Positions 54,160 through 63,757 of a DNA stretch of 64,000 bases are shown here, one piece after another. The DNA comes from Isochrysis galbana (taxonomy: Eukaryota > Haptophyta > Isochrysidales > Isochrysidaceae): positions 2,777,144 through 2,841,143 of the forward strand of contig CM030933.1 in the NCBI GenBank assembly GCA_018136815.1, written 5' to 3'. The notes under the pieces were generated by a model. The model worked only from the letters and a program-made list of their open reading frames with translations, was not told the DNA's origin and did not search any database. A program made the position numbers and the translations under genes. Numbering within the stretch: the stretch's first letter is position 1; every line of letters starts with the position of its first letter.

Positions 54160-54560
54160 CCTCCGCGCGGTTCCCCCCCCTCCGCGCGCCAAGACGGCGG
54201 CCCTTCCCCCCCTCCGCGCGCCGAGACGGCGGCCCTTCCCCCCCCCCTCCGCAGATTTCCTTCCCCTCCTCCGCCGCTTCCCCCCCCCTCCGCGCGCCGA
54301 GACGGCGGCTCTCTTCCGCGTCCGCGCGTTGAGGCGCCGTCTTCTCTTCCCTCAACCCCCCGCGCGAAAGTCCCCCAGCGCGTCCCTCAGCGTTCCCCAG
54401 CGTCCCTCAGCGTCTCCCAGTGTCTCTCAGCGCCCCCCCCCTGTCCGTCAGCGATGTCCCGCAGCGCGTCTTGCAGCGTCCTTCAGTGTCCTTCTGCGTC
54501 CTTCAGCGCTGTCCCGCAGCGCTTCCTTCAGCGTCCTTCGGCGCTGCCTCGCGAGACTCG
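54160..54560. repeat. C-rich minisatellites
   Basis: A roughly 32-34-bp unit with CTCCGCGCGCCGAGACGGCG repeats at 54170-54310. Then a 10-11-bp unit (CCCTCAGCGT / CCTTCAGCGT) repeats about 15 times at 54370-54545 with drift. Confidence 0.88.
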
Positions 54561-55330
54561 AGGCAGGACTCGCGAGGGCACTGGATTTTACTCTGTAGTC
54601 CGAGCCGGAGTCCGAATTGTGTTTTGACCCCGAGCCCTCGTTCTCTCGCTCTCTCTCTCTCTCTCCTCTTTTTCTGGTGGGCACTCCTGAATCTGCTCAC
54701 CAGAGGGGGTTCGTTTGACGTATGTTTCCAGCCTGTTACCGTGAATGTTTGAGTGCAGAGTGTTGGTTTGTGTGGTTTTTTTCCATTGGATCGCCTGTTG
54801 GTGACCTGCAGCCCCTGAGTACCCCCAAGCCCCGAGCCTTCCGAGTCGTCCTTTCGAGTCTACGAATCCCTACGAGTCCCAAGTAAGCGGTAACTGCTCG
54901 CCGCGCCCTTTCTTACATCCTCCGTCCCTCCGATTCGCGTTCCGTGCCACTCTCCCGTCCATTCCACATATGCCCGTCATTTGCCCTCCCCGTCCTCCCG
55001 ATGAGCCCGTTCCGGGCTCCCCGGACGAACCGTGCGCCGCGCTAGCCGCCGGTGCGCCCTCGCGACTCGTTTCCAAAGAGGAAACGAGCTTCGCTCCGAC
55101 ACGATCGGGCCACGACCAACGCCGCGCCGCCGAAGCGAGCGCGAGCACCACCCAAGACTGAACAAGTGCGCACGAGCCACGGCCCGTGCCACCACCAGCA
55201 CGCCATACAACCCAATGGCCACCATGGATGGACCATGGCCACCCAAGCCTCTCCACCTCTCCAGTCTCCAGCCACACACGACCAGCCCCAAGATGGGCCA
55301 CAGAGGCGCCGCCGCCAACAACGAACCCAC
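54561..55330. other. No supported gene; possible LINE ORF1 relic
   Basis: A frame from 55052 to 55402 is Pro/Arg-rich and ends at KVVYMGRTPETE, encoded by the same conserved 3'UTR block seen at 19077, 45757 and 5420. Coding status doubtful. Confidence 0.35.
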
Positions 55331-55500
55331 GAGGCCCGCCCCGCCCCTCCCCCCAACGCGAGGCCCAAAGTAGTGTACATGGGCCGAACCCCCGAAACCG
55401 AATAAAAAGGAATGAGGAATGAGGGGGGAGCGGTAAGGGGGAAAAGAGGCAGGGGCATAGAGTTTGGCGATGTCATTGTGAGTCCGGGAGCGGCATAGTT
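55331..55500 (+). repeat. LINE family 2 3'UTR copy
   Basis: GTAGTGTACATGGGCCGAAC, then CCCCGAAACCGAATAAAAAG and GGAATGAGG...GGGGAGCG match 19077-19145. There is no T tail; it runs into a SINE-like fragment. Confidence 0.65.
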
Positions 55501-55504
55501 CAGT

Positions 55505-55783
55505 AGCTTAGCGGTACCTGTTTACAAGATAAGTCAGGACTGAGGCCACCGCCGGCCCGGTAGGCATGGGAAGAAGGGGGGAACGGATCAGCCCGGGGGG
55601 GAGGGGGGGGGGACGGGCCACCGGACCATATCTAAGCCCTTCACCCCGATCCCCCTAGTAGTGCACAGTGCACGGGGGGAGCCGCCAGATGGCAGGGGGG
55701 GAAGGGCCGGGGGTGTAGAAAGTATACTACGTGTAGGTAGTGGTTCCATGCGCCACGAGTGCGGTAAGAATATTAGTACTACT
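55505..55783 (+). mobile_element. SINE-like 3' fragment
   Basis: Matches the 3' half of the nested element 41600-42357: ACCTGTTTACA...GGACTGAGG, GGGAACGGATCA, CCATATCTAAGCCCTT, CCCCCTAGTAGTGCAC, GGGTGTAGAAAG and GTGCGGTAAGA. It ends without a clear tail. Confidence 0.75.
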
Positions 55784-56112
55784 AGTATGAGTATGAAGTT
55801 TCTTTGTTTTTTTAGTCGGCTCGCCCGGAGGGCTTTACGGTCGGTCACGTGCGGTAAATGGGGGTGGGAAACTCACCGATCACAGCTCGCCATGGACTGG
55901 ATTGAATATAAGATGCTTCTGTGGCCTGCTGCACCCGTATTCAGCACGGAACTCCGTAGTACAGCAAATGGACCTCGGTAAGCGCACATGTTACAAACTC
56001 AGGTTTGCAAAGGCCGATGCCATCCATATGAACTCTGATGCCAGTCATTTGATGGTCACACGCCTTCACAGCAGACCCACAATGGAGGCCTTGTTGTTCA
56101 CTTTCGACAGAC
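55784..56112. other. Intergenic, no supported gene
   Basis: 3' flank of PRIM1; nothing recognised. Confidence 0.5.
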
Positions 56113-58298
56113 TTAGAAGAGCTCCGCATCTGTGCTGGTCTTATCGCCGGACTTTGCCCGAGCGCGTTCTCCGCGAATAGCGTTCTCTATTTTCGCCAGG
56201 AAAGCGTCGAAAGCGGCCTCGTATTTGGAAAGGCCAGTGTGTGAGATGGCCTTGCCATCCTTCAAGGCACCTGTTGTTGTCAAAAGAGGAAACTGGCTTA
56301 GGCATTCAAGCTGGCGGGATTCGGCGCGCGTGATGCGAGCACATAACCACCACAGACGATGCCACTGCCCCGCCTTGCCCGTTTCTTGGGCCGCTATCAC
56401 CCAAGCTTTAAAGCCACAATTTTGTGGGATAGGGCCGTGGGGATGAAAGGTGATGTATTCCGAGGTGAGCAATGCACACCGTCGGTAGCTGCGTCAAGAT
56501 CATCTGCGATGCTCTTAAGCGTAGGCACAGCTGATGGGTCGAAGCTGGCGCTTTCTGTGACGTCGACTGGTACGCATACACGACCAGTCTTCGGATGAAC
56601 ACACCTGTGAAAAGGCGACAGGTGGACTCTAAGCCCATGAACTGTGCCAGTGGGGGCGGACTGCGGCCCTATGCATGCGATTGCCAGCCGGCCATCACCC
56701 CAGGTCTTTGGCTACCGATGGCGAATCGCAGCCTTCCTGTAAGGCACCCACGATGGCAAGCGAGATACAACCAGGCTAGATTTTCTGGATAGCCTATCGT
56801 AGCTCTGTGAAGGCCTCTACATGTGTGGCATATTTTGGTCGGGGACCCGCCACCCAACGTGGACTGGCCGAGAGCGGCGAACTCCAGCATCTTAGAACAG
56901 CTCAGGCTGACTCACCAAGGGGATTTCAGCAGGTGATTCATTCCTTTGGAGACGTTGACATCAAGTCGTGGATATGTGAAAGTGAAAACGATCTCGGTCA
57001 AAATTGGCGCGAGCTTTTGGGACGACTTGCATTGCGCACAAATGTACTTCCAGCTGTTTGAGGGGGCGAGGTATTTCAGAATTTGGTACCCGGGACCACA
57101 GCAGCTTCTGGCTCGGGGCGCAATCAAAAAGGAATCGGACAAATGCACCCGGCTGGGAACTGGTCCTGGGTACACTAGTGAAGCGAACAAGAGTCCTTGC
57201 AGAGCCTGATCGTCAACACGAAGTGCGGAGGCAATCGGTTGCATGGCAGCAATGGGCTCATCTCACCGATCTGCACCGCTTGCATTTGGCTTGCGTTCGA
57301 AGTCGGCGAGGCATTTTTCAGCCATAGCTTCGTCCTGCAGCATGTTGAGGAGCTTCTCCTGTCGTGCACGCGTCTCCAAGATGCCAAAGCCGCCTTCCGC
57401 CTAGCAGTGGGAAAAGCGCTGTCATGTCCAGATACGCAAGGGTCGGTCTTGCAACACGAATAAAGGCAGAACACAACGTGCTGCCCAGAGCGTGCAGACG
57501 CGCGCGATGCTTTGAGCATACCTCGGAAGTCAGCATGGTTGAGTAGAAGAAGGGTTCAAGTTCCTCTTCGTATGCACGCTTCAGTGAAGGGTGCATGGTC
57601 TTGGAGATGCGCATCCTGCCAGTTGCCGCATTTACAGCGGGCCCCAGATAGTCCGCAACGGCACCGCGCACCTCGTTAGGCATCAAGCGCGCGCGCGTGT
57701 CGCACGCCCACAGATGGATACCGCGCCGCCCGGAGTAGACACAAAGGATGTGCTCAAAGCCAAAGTCCTCCCGCAGTGCGCGCTCCAGGACCCGCATCGC
57801 AAGAGCCATCAGTGGCCAGCAACGGTCGCAGGTCTCGAGCCGCTTCACGTCAACTTCGAGAAAATCGTAGTCGGTCAGGTCGATATCAATAATCATCTCG
57901 CGCTGCAGTGGTTCGAAGACCTTGTACTTCTTGTGGTCTCGTGGTGAGGCGCTGAAGATGGCGCCAATATCGATCTTGTGCGGCAGCTTGGAAACCAGAT
58001 CCTTCTTGAAACCCGCCGCATCCTCATACGAGAGGTAGCGAATGTACACATCGTCCCCTGTCGTGAACGAGAACTCACGCCGGTGCAGCAGCTGCTTCGC
58101 CACGTCAGCCAAATGGAGCGTGCCGTATGAGAGCCAGCGGCACATGAGCTGCGCCGGGAAGACACGGTCGTAGTAGATGCGCAGCAGCTCTGGCGAGAAG
58201 TTTTCGTGGGCGGATGCAGGGACGCTGGTGTCCATCGGCTCAGCCCTATCCCTGCGCACCCGCTTCGCCTCGCGAGAGTCGTCCGCCTCCACCGGCAT
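56113..58298 (-). CDS. PRIM1: DNA primase small (catalytic) subunit, 5 exons
   Basis: Exons (minus): 58298-57522, 57400-57267, 57053-56916, 56604-56480, 56270-56113. All introns are GT-AG and the joined frame is exactly 443 residues. Exon 1 has ELLRIYYDRVFPAQLMCRWL, FSFTTGDDVYIRYLSY, the catalytic EMIIDIDLTDYD (two Asp) and CVYSGRRGIHLWACD. Exon 3 gives TYPRLDVNVSKGMNHLLKSP, exon 4 VHPKTGRVCVPVDV and FDPSAVPTL, exon 5 LSKYEAAFDAFLAKIE. These are all hallmarks of Pri1/PRIM1 in order, and the length is close to human (420). It makes the RNA primer within pol alpha-primase. Confidence 0.96.
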
Positions 58299-58418
58299 CG
58301 CTCTCGCGCTCCTCGCCCGCCCAAACGCCCACACCGCTGCGCTCGTTCCCGCGCAAACCGAGATGGGAAAGGGGCGGGGAGGGGGGGAGGGGGAGGGAAG
58401 CCTGGAAAGGGGAAAGGG
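58299..58418. promoter_or_regulatory. PRIM1 upstream / divergent promoter, G-rich, cut by gap
   Basis: Upstream of the PRIM1 ATG, ending in a G-rich run before the gap; VPS11 runs the other way beyond it. Confidence 0.45.
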
Positions 58419-58518
58419 NNNNNNNNNNNNNNNNNNNNNNNNNNNNNNNNNNNNNNNNNNNNNNNNNNNNNNNNNNNNNNNNNNNNNNNNNNNNNNNNNN
58501 NNNNNNNNNNNNNNNNNN
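58419..58518. other. Assembly gap (100 N)
   Basis: Exactly 100 N between PRIM1 and VPS11. The missing N-terminal two-thirds of VPS11 implies that far more than 100 bases are absent. Confidence 0.98.
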
Positions 58519-60392
58519 AGTGGGTTGCTGTCCCATGGGCGAAAGCTTCTGACGGCGCGCGCACCTGAGACGGTTGAAGTGCTTTTGAAGCATGTCCGTC
58601 CCAGTTTCCGTACTCTTTCGAACAAGGACTTGGACCCGGTGGCGTCAGCTGAGCCGAGCGGTGAGCGCCTGGATGTCACAGCCGCGGTTGGACTCTTCGA
58701 ACGACATCAAACTTGGCTCGTCCACTTTTTGGAGCGGCTACTCGCGTGTGAGGGTTTTCCAATTCAAGATGTCCTTCTAACGCTGTTGGACTTGTACCTT
58801 GGCCTGGCGGAGATGGATTCCGCAGGAATGCTTCACATGTTTGCCGGGGGGGCGTGCGATTGTTCTTGCAGCACTCAAGCAGTTGAGCTTGAAGGACTGA
58901 CTGCGGCTAGTAGTGAATCGAGCGCGAAGCCAGCCTTGGCAACGGCAACTGCCGCCCGCTCCCCAACTCTTAACTGCGCCCTCCTAAGCCGCGGCGAGTA
59001 TCACGCTCGTGCTCTCCAATTGCTGCGCCGTCTGCCTCCTTCTGAGGACGTGCGCTCTCAAGCCCTGCAGATCTGCGCTGCATATAGCTTTGTCCCGGGT
59101 TCGGAAGCCATCTTGAGAGAACAAGAGCGTCCCGCGGCGTTATTGGAGCTTCAGGTAGCGATTTAGCCTCGTTGGCCGTCCCATACCTCCTGCCTATCTA
59201 TACCAATAGTAATTGCAATGCCTTTCGAGGCCTGAACCACTTGCTCCAATACCACGTGCACGCTGGCAAGGCCGCTCACATCCCCCCCCCCCCCCCCCCA
59301 TGCCTGCGTCCTCTTGTGCAGGCGGAAACACAGCAACATGAGGCCATGCTTGCCACTTGCATTGCCCATGGGTCTCAACATCCGCAGTTGTGGGTACATG
59401 CACTCCGTCACGCGGCTCAAATGGACGAGCATAACAGCCACGGACTCTTGGCGAATGGTTGCTCCGAGTCGTCACCAAGGGATGCTGCCTTCAGACTTGG
59501 TGGTGATCGTGAAAAGTTGTTGAGCGCTTCGATGGGTATCGTCGAGCGCGATAGCCTTCTCTCACCCTTAGCACTTTTATCGACACTTGAGGCCGGGCAC
59601 ACTAGCGCGCGACTTGAGCGAGAGGGCATGAACGACATGGATCGACGTCCGTGCGGCATGACACTGCGTACTGTCGCTTCGTACTTCGAGCGCAAGTTGG
59701 CAAGCGATGCTGCGGTTGCCGCAGAGGCGGAAGCCGATGCGGCCAGGTGTGCCATGCCATCGACAGCCCACGGGGTTGTAGGAATGCGTGCCCACATAGG
59801 ACGGGCATTGTGATGCCTTTCGAATGGCACCGGTCATCAAGGCGTCTACGGACCTCTGTATCGGCCCTAACATTCACTTTCCACTGTGTTTGGTGCCAGA
59901 TACGAGGTGGAAAGCCGTCGCTTCGAATCCGAGGCCCTCTCGCTCTCCTCCGGCACGCACACCTTCCGGCAAACGAGCTGCATGTCTTGTTCGGCTGATC
60001 TCTCTCATCCGGCAGTGTACTTTTATTGCGGCCACGCCTATCACACAAAGTGCCTGGCTGGGCCCGGACTAGGAGATTCGCATCTAACCAACGTCTCTTA
60101 CGCGAAAGCCTACACCTCGCGCAATCCGTTCGACGTCGATGTAGCAGAAGGCCAGGCCGGGGAACATCAATGCCCTACTTGTGCGCAGCAGCTCCGGCGG
60201 TCGCGCGAGCATCACACGATGGTACGAGCGCGCGCCGCAGCTCACGACGAATTCTACCGTACACTCGCTGAGGCTGAGGACCGGTTCGGAGCCCTTACGG
60301 ACTTTTTTTCGAAGGGAGTGCTCGCACCGCTAGCTGACCAACATGCTAAGGTGGCCCAAGATACAGTTGTTGGGGCAAGGGCGCCTTGTTGA
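58519..60392 (+). CDS. VPS11: Vacuolar protein sorting 11 (CORVET/HOPS core), C-terminal half
   Basis: Exons 58519-59154, 59322-59746 and 59900-60392 join in frame to 517 residues; the introns (167 and 153 bp) are GT-AG. The first exon starts inside coding sequence: HGRKLLTARAPETVEVLLK, then HQTWLVHFLERLLA, VLLTLLDLYLGLAEMD and ALQICAAYSFVPGSEAIL. Exon 2 gives TQQHEAMLATCIAHGSQHPQ and LWVHALRHAA, matching the clathrin-like repeat helices of Vps11. The last exon has a helix and a RING-H2 (CMSCSADLSHPAVYFYCGHAYHTKCL...CPTC). Vps11 scaffolds the tethering complexes for endosome/vacuole fusion. Intron 1 contains 18 C before its acceptor. Confidence 0.88.
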
Positions 60393-61052
60393 TCCCCAAC
60401 AACGTTGTGAGCACTTGTGATGATGAGCACACGGTCGCATAACAACGATTAGCACGAACCCAATCAACGGGCCAGAGGTTCGGGTCGTCCCACGAATTAC
60501 GGCGTTCTCAGCGGTTGCGACCCCGAGTCACGTTTTTGAGGCGACAAATAGCGACATATGTTCCGTTACCGTCCACAAGTGGTCGCCTCGGGCTTGTTGC
60601 TCCGCGGGCCTTCTCCCTCCACACCGCACACCGTACATCCATGATGCACGCATATATCCCACTGAAACGACGGCCTTGGTCATTTTGCTTTCATGCTCAA
60701 CGTCAACCTATTGTGATGATAGAGCCCTGCCTCTCCCTCGCTTCCCACTAGCCGTTGGCCAAAATTAAGCGCCCCTGTATGGCCTTGGCGACCAAGAGGG
60801 GGGGGGGGGGGAGGGGAAGGGGAAGGGGGGAGAAGGGAAAGGCAGCTCGAGGGTAGGCGCCCGCCAGGGCGTGGGAGTGCGCCTCGTGACCTGCGCTCAC
60901 AAGGGGCGGTCTAGGTCTGGGTGCGTGTGATGGATGCTCAACTGCATGCGCCAAAGGGCGAAGCATGAGGATGACCGATGACGCACGTCGGAGGGGAGTT
61001 GGAGCCCGGGGGGCTAGGGCCACGAGGCGCCTGCTCCCTCATGTGCCATGTG
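60393..61052. other. Intergenic, no supported gene
   Basis: 3' flank of VPS11. G-rich run at 60798-60840. No gene. Confidence 0.5.
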
Positions 61053-61072
61053 AACTAAGTCAAAACTTAGTT
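61053..61072 (+). promoter_or_regulatory. Isolated retroelement-type hairpin
   Basis: AACTAAGTCAAAACTTAGTT, perfect 8-bp stem identical to that at 61190, with loop CAAA. Probably the 5' end of a short or truncated element. Confidence 0.65.
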
Positions 61073-61187
61073 GTGATTCTAGCAATCAGTATACTCGCAA
61101 ATTCTTCCAGCCGCCGGCCTATGCTTTGTGTGACAAATACTTGCCAGGGGGAAGCCACAGCTTTCTCCCTATATCTAAGTGTCCCTT

Positions 61188-61920
61188 GCAACTAAGTTTA
61201 TACTTAGTTCGCCCATGGGGGGGCACGAGACCTCCTCGCTCTCCACTCCTCCCCTGTCATGGGGGAGGAACCACCCACTCTCCTGGCACGCCTGATGGCT
61301 TGCCAGGAGCACACAGCCCTGCTGACCCATTCCCCTCCCCACAGGCCCGCCTGACTCGCCCGCCCTGGCCCGTCGTGGCCTGCCCATCCCTCTGACCAGC
61401 CCCTCCTCCCCTTGGGCCCCCCTGATCAGGACCCCCCAGCCAGCTCCAGTCGACTGGCAGGGGCTCGAGAGCCAGCGAGGGAGAGGCAGGAGGGACCAAG
61501 GCCATGCCCCAGCCTCACCTGCCCCCTGAGCTGCGCTCCCAGGCCCCTGCCGGCCTCCTGAGGACCTGAAGAGGGGCCGCAGGCGCGCGCCATGGGCCCC
61601 CGCCGAAGGGAAGAGAGGAGGAAAAGGGAAGAGGGAGGGGAGGGGGGAGCGGCAGCTCTCCCCTCCGGTGTTTACGTGTCTTCTCGCCCCGTTTGGGTAA
61701 GAGAAGACGGGGGCGGCGCCAGAGCCAGGAGGGAAGGGCCGCGGCTCGCCGCGGCCACTCGCTTCGGCGAGGAGAGATTAGCGCTCCTGGGCCCCTATTC
61801 ACGAGTGCCCCCCGCCCCTGTGTTGCTTTTACCCGAAAGGGGTTTTCCCCCAGCGTGGACTCGAGGAGAGGACGTGCTGGGGTGCGCGGGGTCGGTGCGT
61901 GCACTAGGGGGAGGAGAAAT
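61188..61920 (+). mobile_element. SINE-like element, 5'-complete copy
   Basis: Starts GCAACTAAGTTTATACTTAG, then TTCGCCCATGGGGGGGCAC, the same as the nested element's start at 42357. It continues with the same C-rich, CCAGGAG-rich body as 42040-42330 read in reverse. The 3' end is not defined here. Confidence 0.6.
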
Positions 61921-61921
61921 A

Positions 61922-61978
61922 AGAGGGTGCAACCTCAGGTTTGGTTGTTTTTTCCGCAAGTGCCCCCCATACGGCCGC
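61922..61978 (+). repeat. Dispersed repeat, copy 2 (RGCNLRFGCFF block)
   Basis: Near-identical to 19412-19470 on the minus strand, including GTGCAACCTCAGGTTTGGTT and GCAAGTGCCCCCCAT. The conserved frame reads RGCNLRFGCFFRKCPP in both. Confidence 0.8.
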
Positions 61979-62107
61979 GATGGACCTGTACCGCGCCTGC
62001 AGGATTCACACCTCGTGGGCGGCGCAGACGGCCAGCTGGGTGCATCGCCGATCGACCTCCAAAAAACTTTTGGAGCGAGGAGGTGATGCCAACACGAGGA
62101 CGACGAC

Positions 62108-62760
62108 GTGGTGCTCGCCTCCAAGCACGCCGACTACGCGATCGCCTACCTCAACGCCGCCCGCGCCGTCCTGCCCGACCGCGTGCTGGAGCGGGTCGCG
62201 CGCGTCGACGTCTTCTCGCTCAACGAGACGCTCACTTTTTTTTTCGATGCCGCAAAGGCAAATGGGCGACTCGCTGCTCAAGCTCTGGGGCCCGGGCGCG
62301 TGGGCCTTCCTGCACCGCGCGGCGGCCAACGGGCGCGTGGCGCGTGCGGAGCGCTTAACAATGCTTGCACTCGTGGCGCCGGCGCTGCCCCGCCGGCTGC
62401 TCTTCCCCGGCGCGCGCTGGCAGGAGGTCCTCGATCTCGACGAGCTGCACGGGCTGGACATGTACAGCCGAGCCTGCTCACCGGGGGCCCCGCTGCGCGT
62501 GCTGCGCGCGTACCGCTTCTCACACGGCCTACTCGAGAGCTGCCACAGCGCAGGCACCGAACGCGCTGCCGGCGGCGGCGGCACGGGGCTGCGCGACCCA
62601 CGGCTCATCTTCTCGCCGTGCGGCCGGGAGGTGCTCCTCTGGCGCTCGTGGGAACCGGCCGAGGAGATGCTCCGCGCCCACTGCTGGTGGCCGCAGACGC
62701 TGCCGGCCGACGTGTGCGCCGAATGGGCGCGAAAATGCGGATGCAGCTGTTCCATCTCTT
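62108..62760 (+). pseudogene. Unidentified ORF with possible frameshift at a T10 run
   Basis: The frame from about 62108 reads ADYAIAYLNAARAVLPDRVL, then RVDVFSLNETL. At the T10 run (62235-62244) the better frame becomes that starting ATG 62247 (MGDSLLKLWGPGAWAFLHRA...). Both are GC-rich and could be one gene with an indel, or unrelated overlapping frames. No family is recognised with confidence. Confidence 0.35.
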
Positions 62761-63381
62761 GCGCGCCATCCTTGGCGACCGGCCGACGACGTGGGAGGTT
62801 CCACGGAACGCGCGGTCGTCGGCCTTGCGGGGCGGCTGCGACCAGCGCGCCGCGAGTTGTCGAACTTCGTCAAGCTCCGGCACGGCCTCCGCGTGGGATC
62901 CACGGAACGCGCGGTCGTCGTCCCTGAGGGGCGGCCGCGACCAGTGCGCCGCGAGTTGCCGCAGCTCGTCGAGCTCCGGCACGGCCTCTGCCGCAGGGCG
63001 CTCGGCGCTGTTCTGAAAGCCGCGCAGGAAGGCGGCGGCGTCCCACCGCCCACCGCACGCGTCGAGTGCGCCATCGGCGGGCAGGCGCATCGGATCGCTC
63101 TTACCGAGACGCGCCGAAAAAGAAGCGCGGGTCTCGGCTTTCTTCCTCTTGAGACAGGCCCCTTCCCCCTCCGCTTCCTCCTCGTCCTCCTCCTCGTCCT
63201 CGTCTTCGTCCTCCTCCTCCCACTCTTTGTCGTCGTCGTCGTCGTCGTCCTCCTCCTCTTCCTCCTCGCCCTCCAGAAACACGTCGATGCGCCGCACGTT
63301 CGAGATGTAGCCGCCGCCCACCAGTTCCTTGCGCTGCACGTTCACCAGCAGGGGCCCCACGCGCTTGAAGAGCTTCTGCAT
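62605..63381 (-). CDS. Unidentified acidic-repeat protein
   Basis: ATG 63381 opens MQKLFKRVGPLLVNVQRKEL, then GGGYISNVRRIDVFLEG, followed by a 50-residue D/E run, a basic patch (LKRKKAE) and two 33-residue repeats (AEAVPELDE(L/V)RQLAA). The frame remains open upstream to 63699 without an ATG. The C-terminal half may be spurious. It may pair functionally with the nearby plus-strand frame, since both contain a (R/V)DVF(L/S)L-like segment. No function assigned. Confidence 0.4.
   Translation of the reverse strand: MQKLFKRVGPLLVNVQRKELVGGGYISNVRRIDVFLEGEEEEEEDDDDDDDKEWEEEDEDEDEEEDEEEAEGEGACLKRKKAETRASFSARLGKSDPMRLPADGALDACGGRWDAAAFLRGFQNSAERPAAEAVPELDELRQLAAHWSRPPLRDDDRAFRGSHAEAVPELDEVRQLAARWSQPPRKADDRAFRGTSHVVGRSPRMARKRWNSCIRIFAPIRRTRRPAASAATSSGRGASPRPVPTSARGAPPGRTARR
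62801..62998. repeat. 99-bp tandem repeat, two copies
   Basis: CCACGGAACGCGCGGTCGTC begins at 62801 and again at 62900. The units are about 85 percent identical and the period is a multiple of three (33 codons). Confidence 0.9.
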
Positions 63382-63757
63382 CAGGTTGTCCTCGCGGTAG
63401 TAGGTCGCTGAGACCGTGCGGGCGGCGCTCACGTGTGCACGGCCGATGTGGCTCTGAAAAAGTTTTGGGGCGCCCACAGCGTGCGGAGCGAGCCGCAGTC
63501 CATGAAGGCCGCGCGCCAGACGTGCACGCGCGGCCGAGCCCCGCGCACGTCCGGCGCTCCGCGTGGCGACCAGCAAGCTGGCAATGCGCGCGAATGCACT
63601 GCACGCCCTCTGCGGAAACGCGCGAAGCCTGCTGGCCCGTTGGCAACGCCAAAGCACGTCGGAGCAAACTCTCGCAAAAATACGAAACGCCGCATCCACC
63701 GTACAGGCCAGAAAAGAGTTTCCAGAAGCAATTTCGGCCCAATACTAACCTTATAAC

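Noticed and set aside
55485-55560. tRNA-like segment (A-box-like TAGTTCAGTAGCTTAGCGGT)
   Set aside because: No B box or cloverleaf follows; the sequence belongs to a SINE-like element and its flanking LINE 3'UTR copy.
62247-62340. WGPGAWAFLH motif suggesting an Erv1/ALR thiol oxidase
   Set aside because: The motif resembles the start of that family, but no CxxC redox pair follows at the expected distance.
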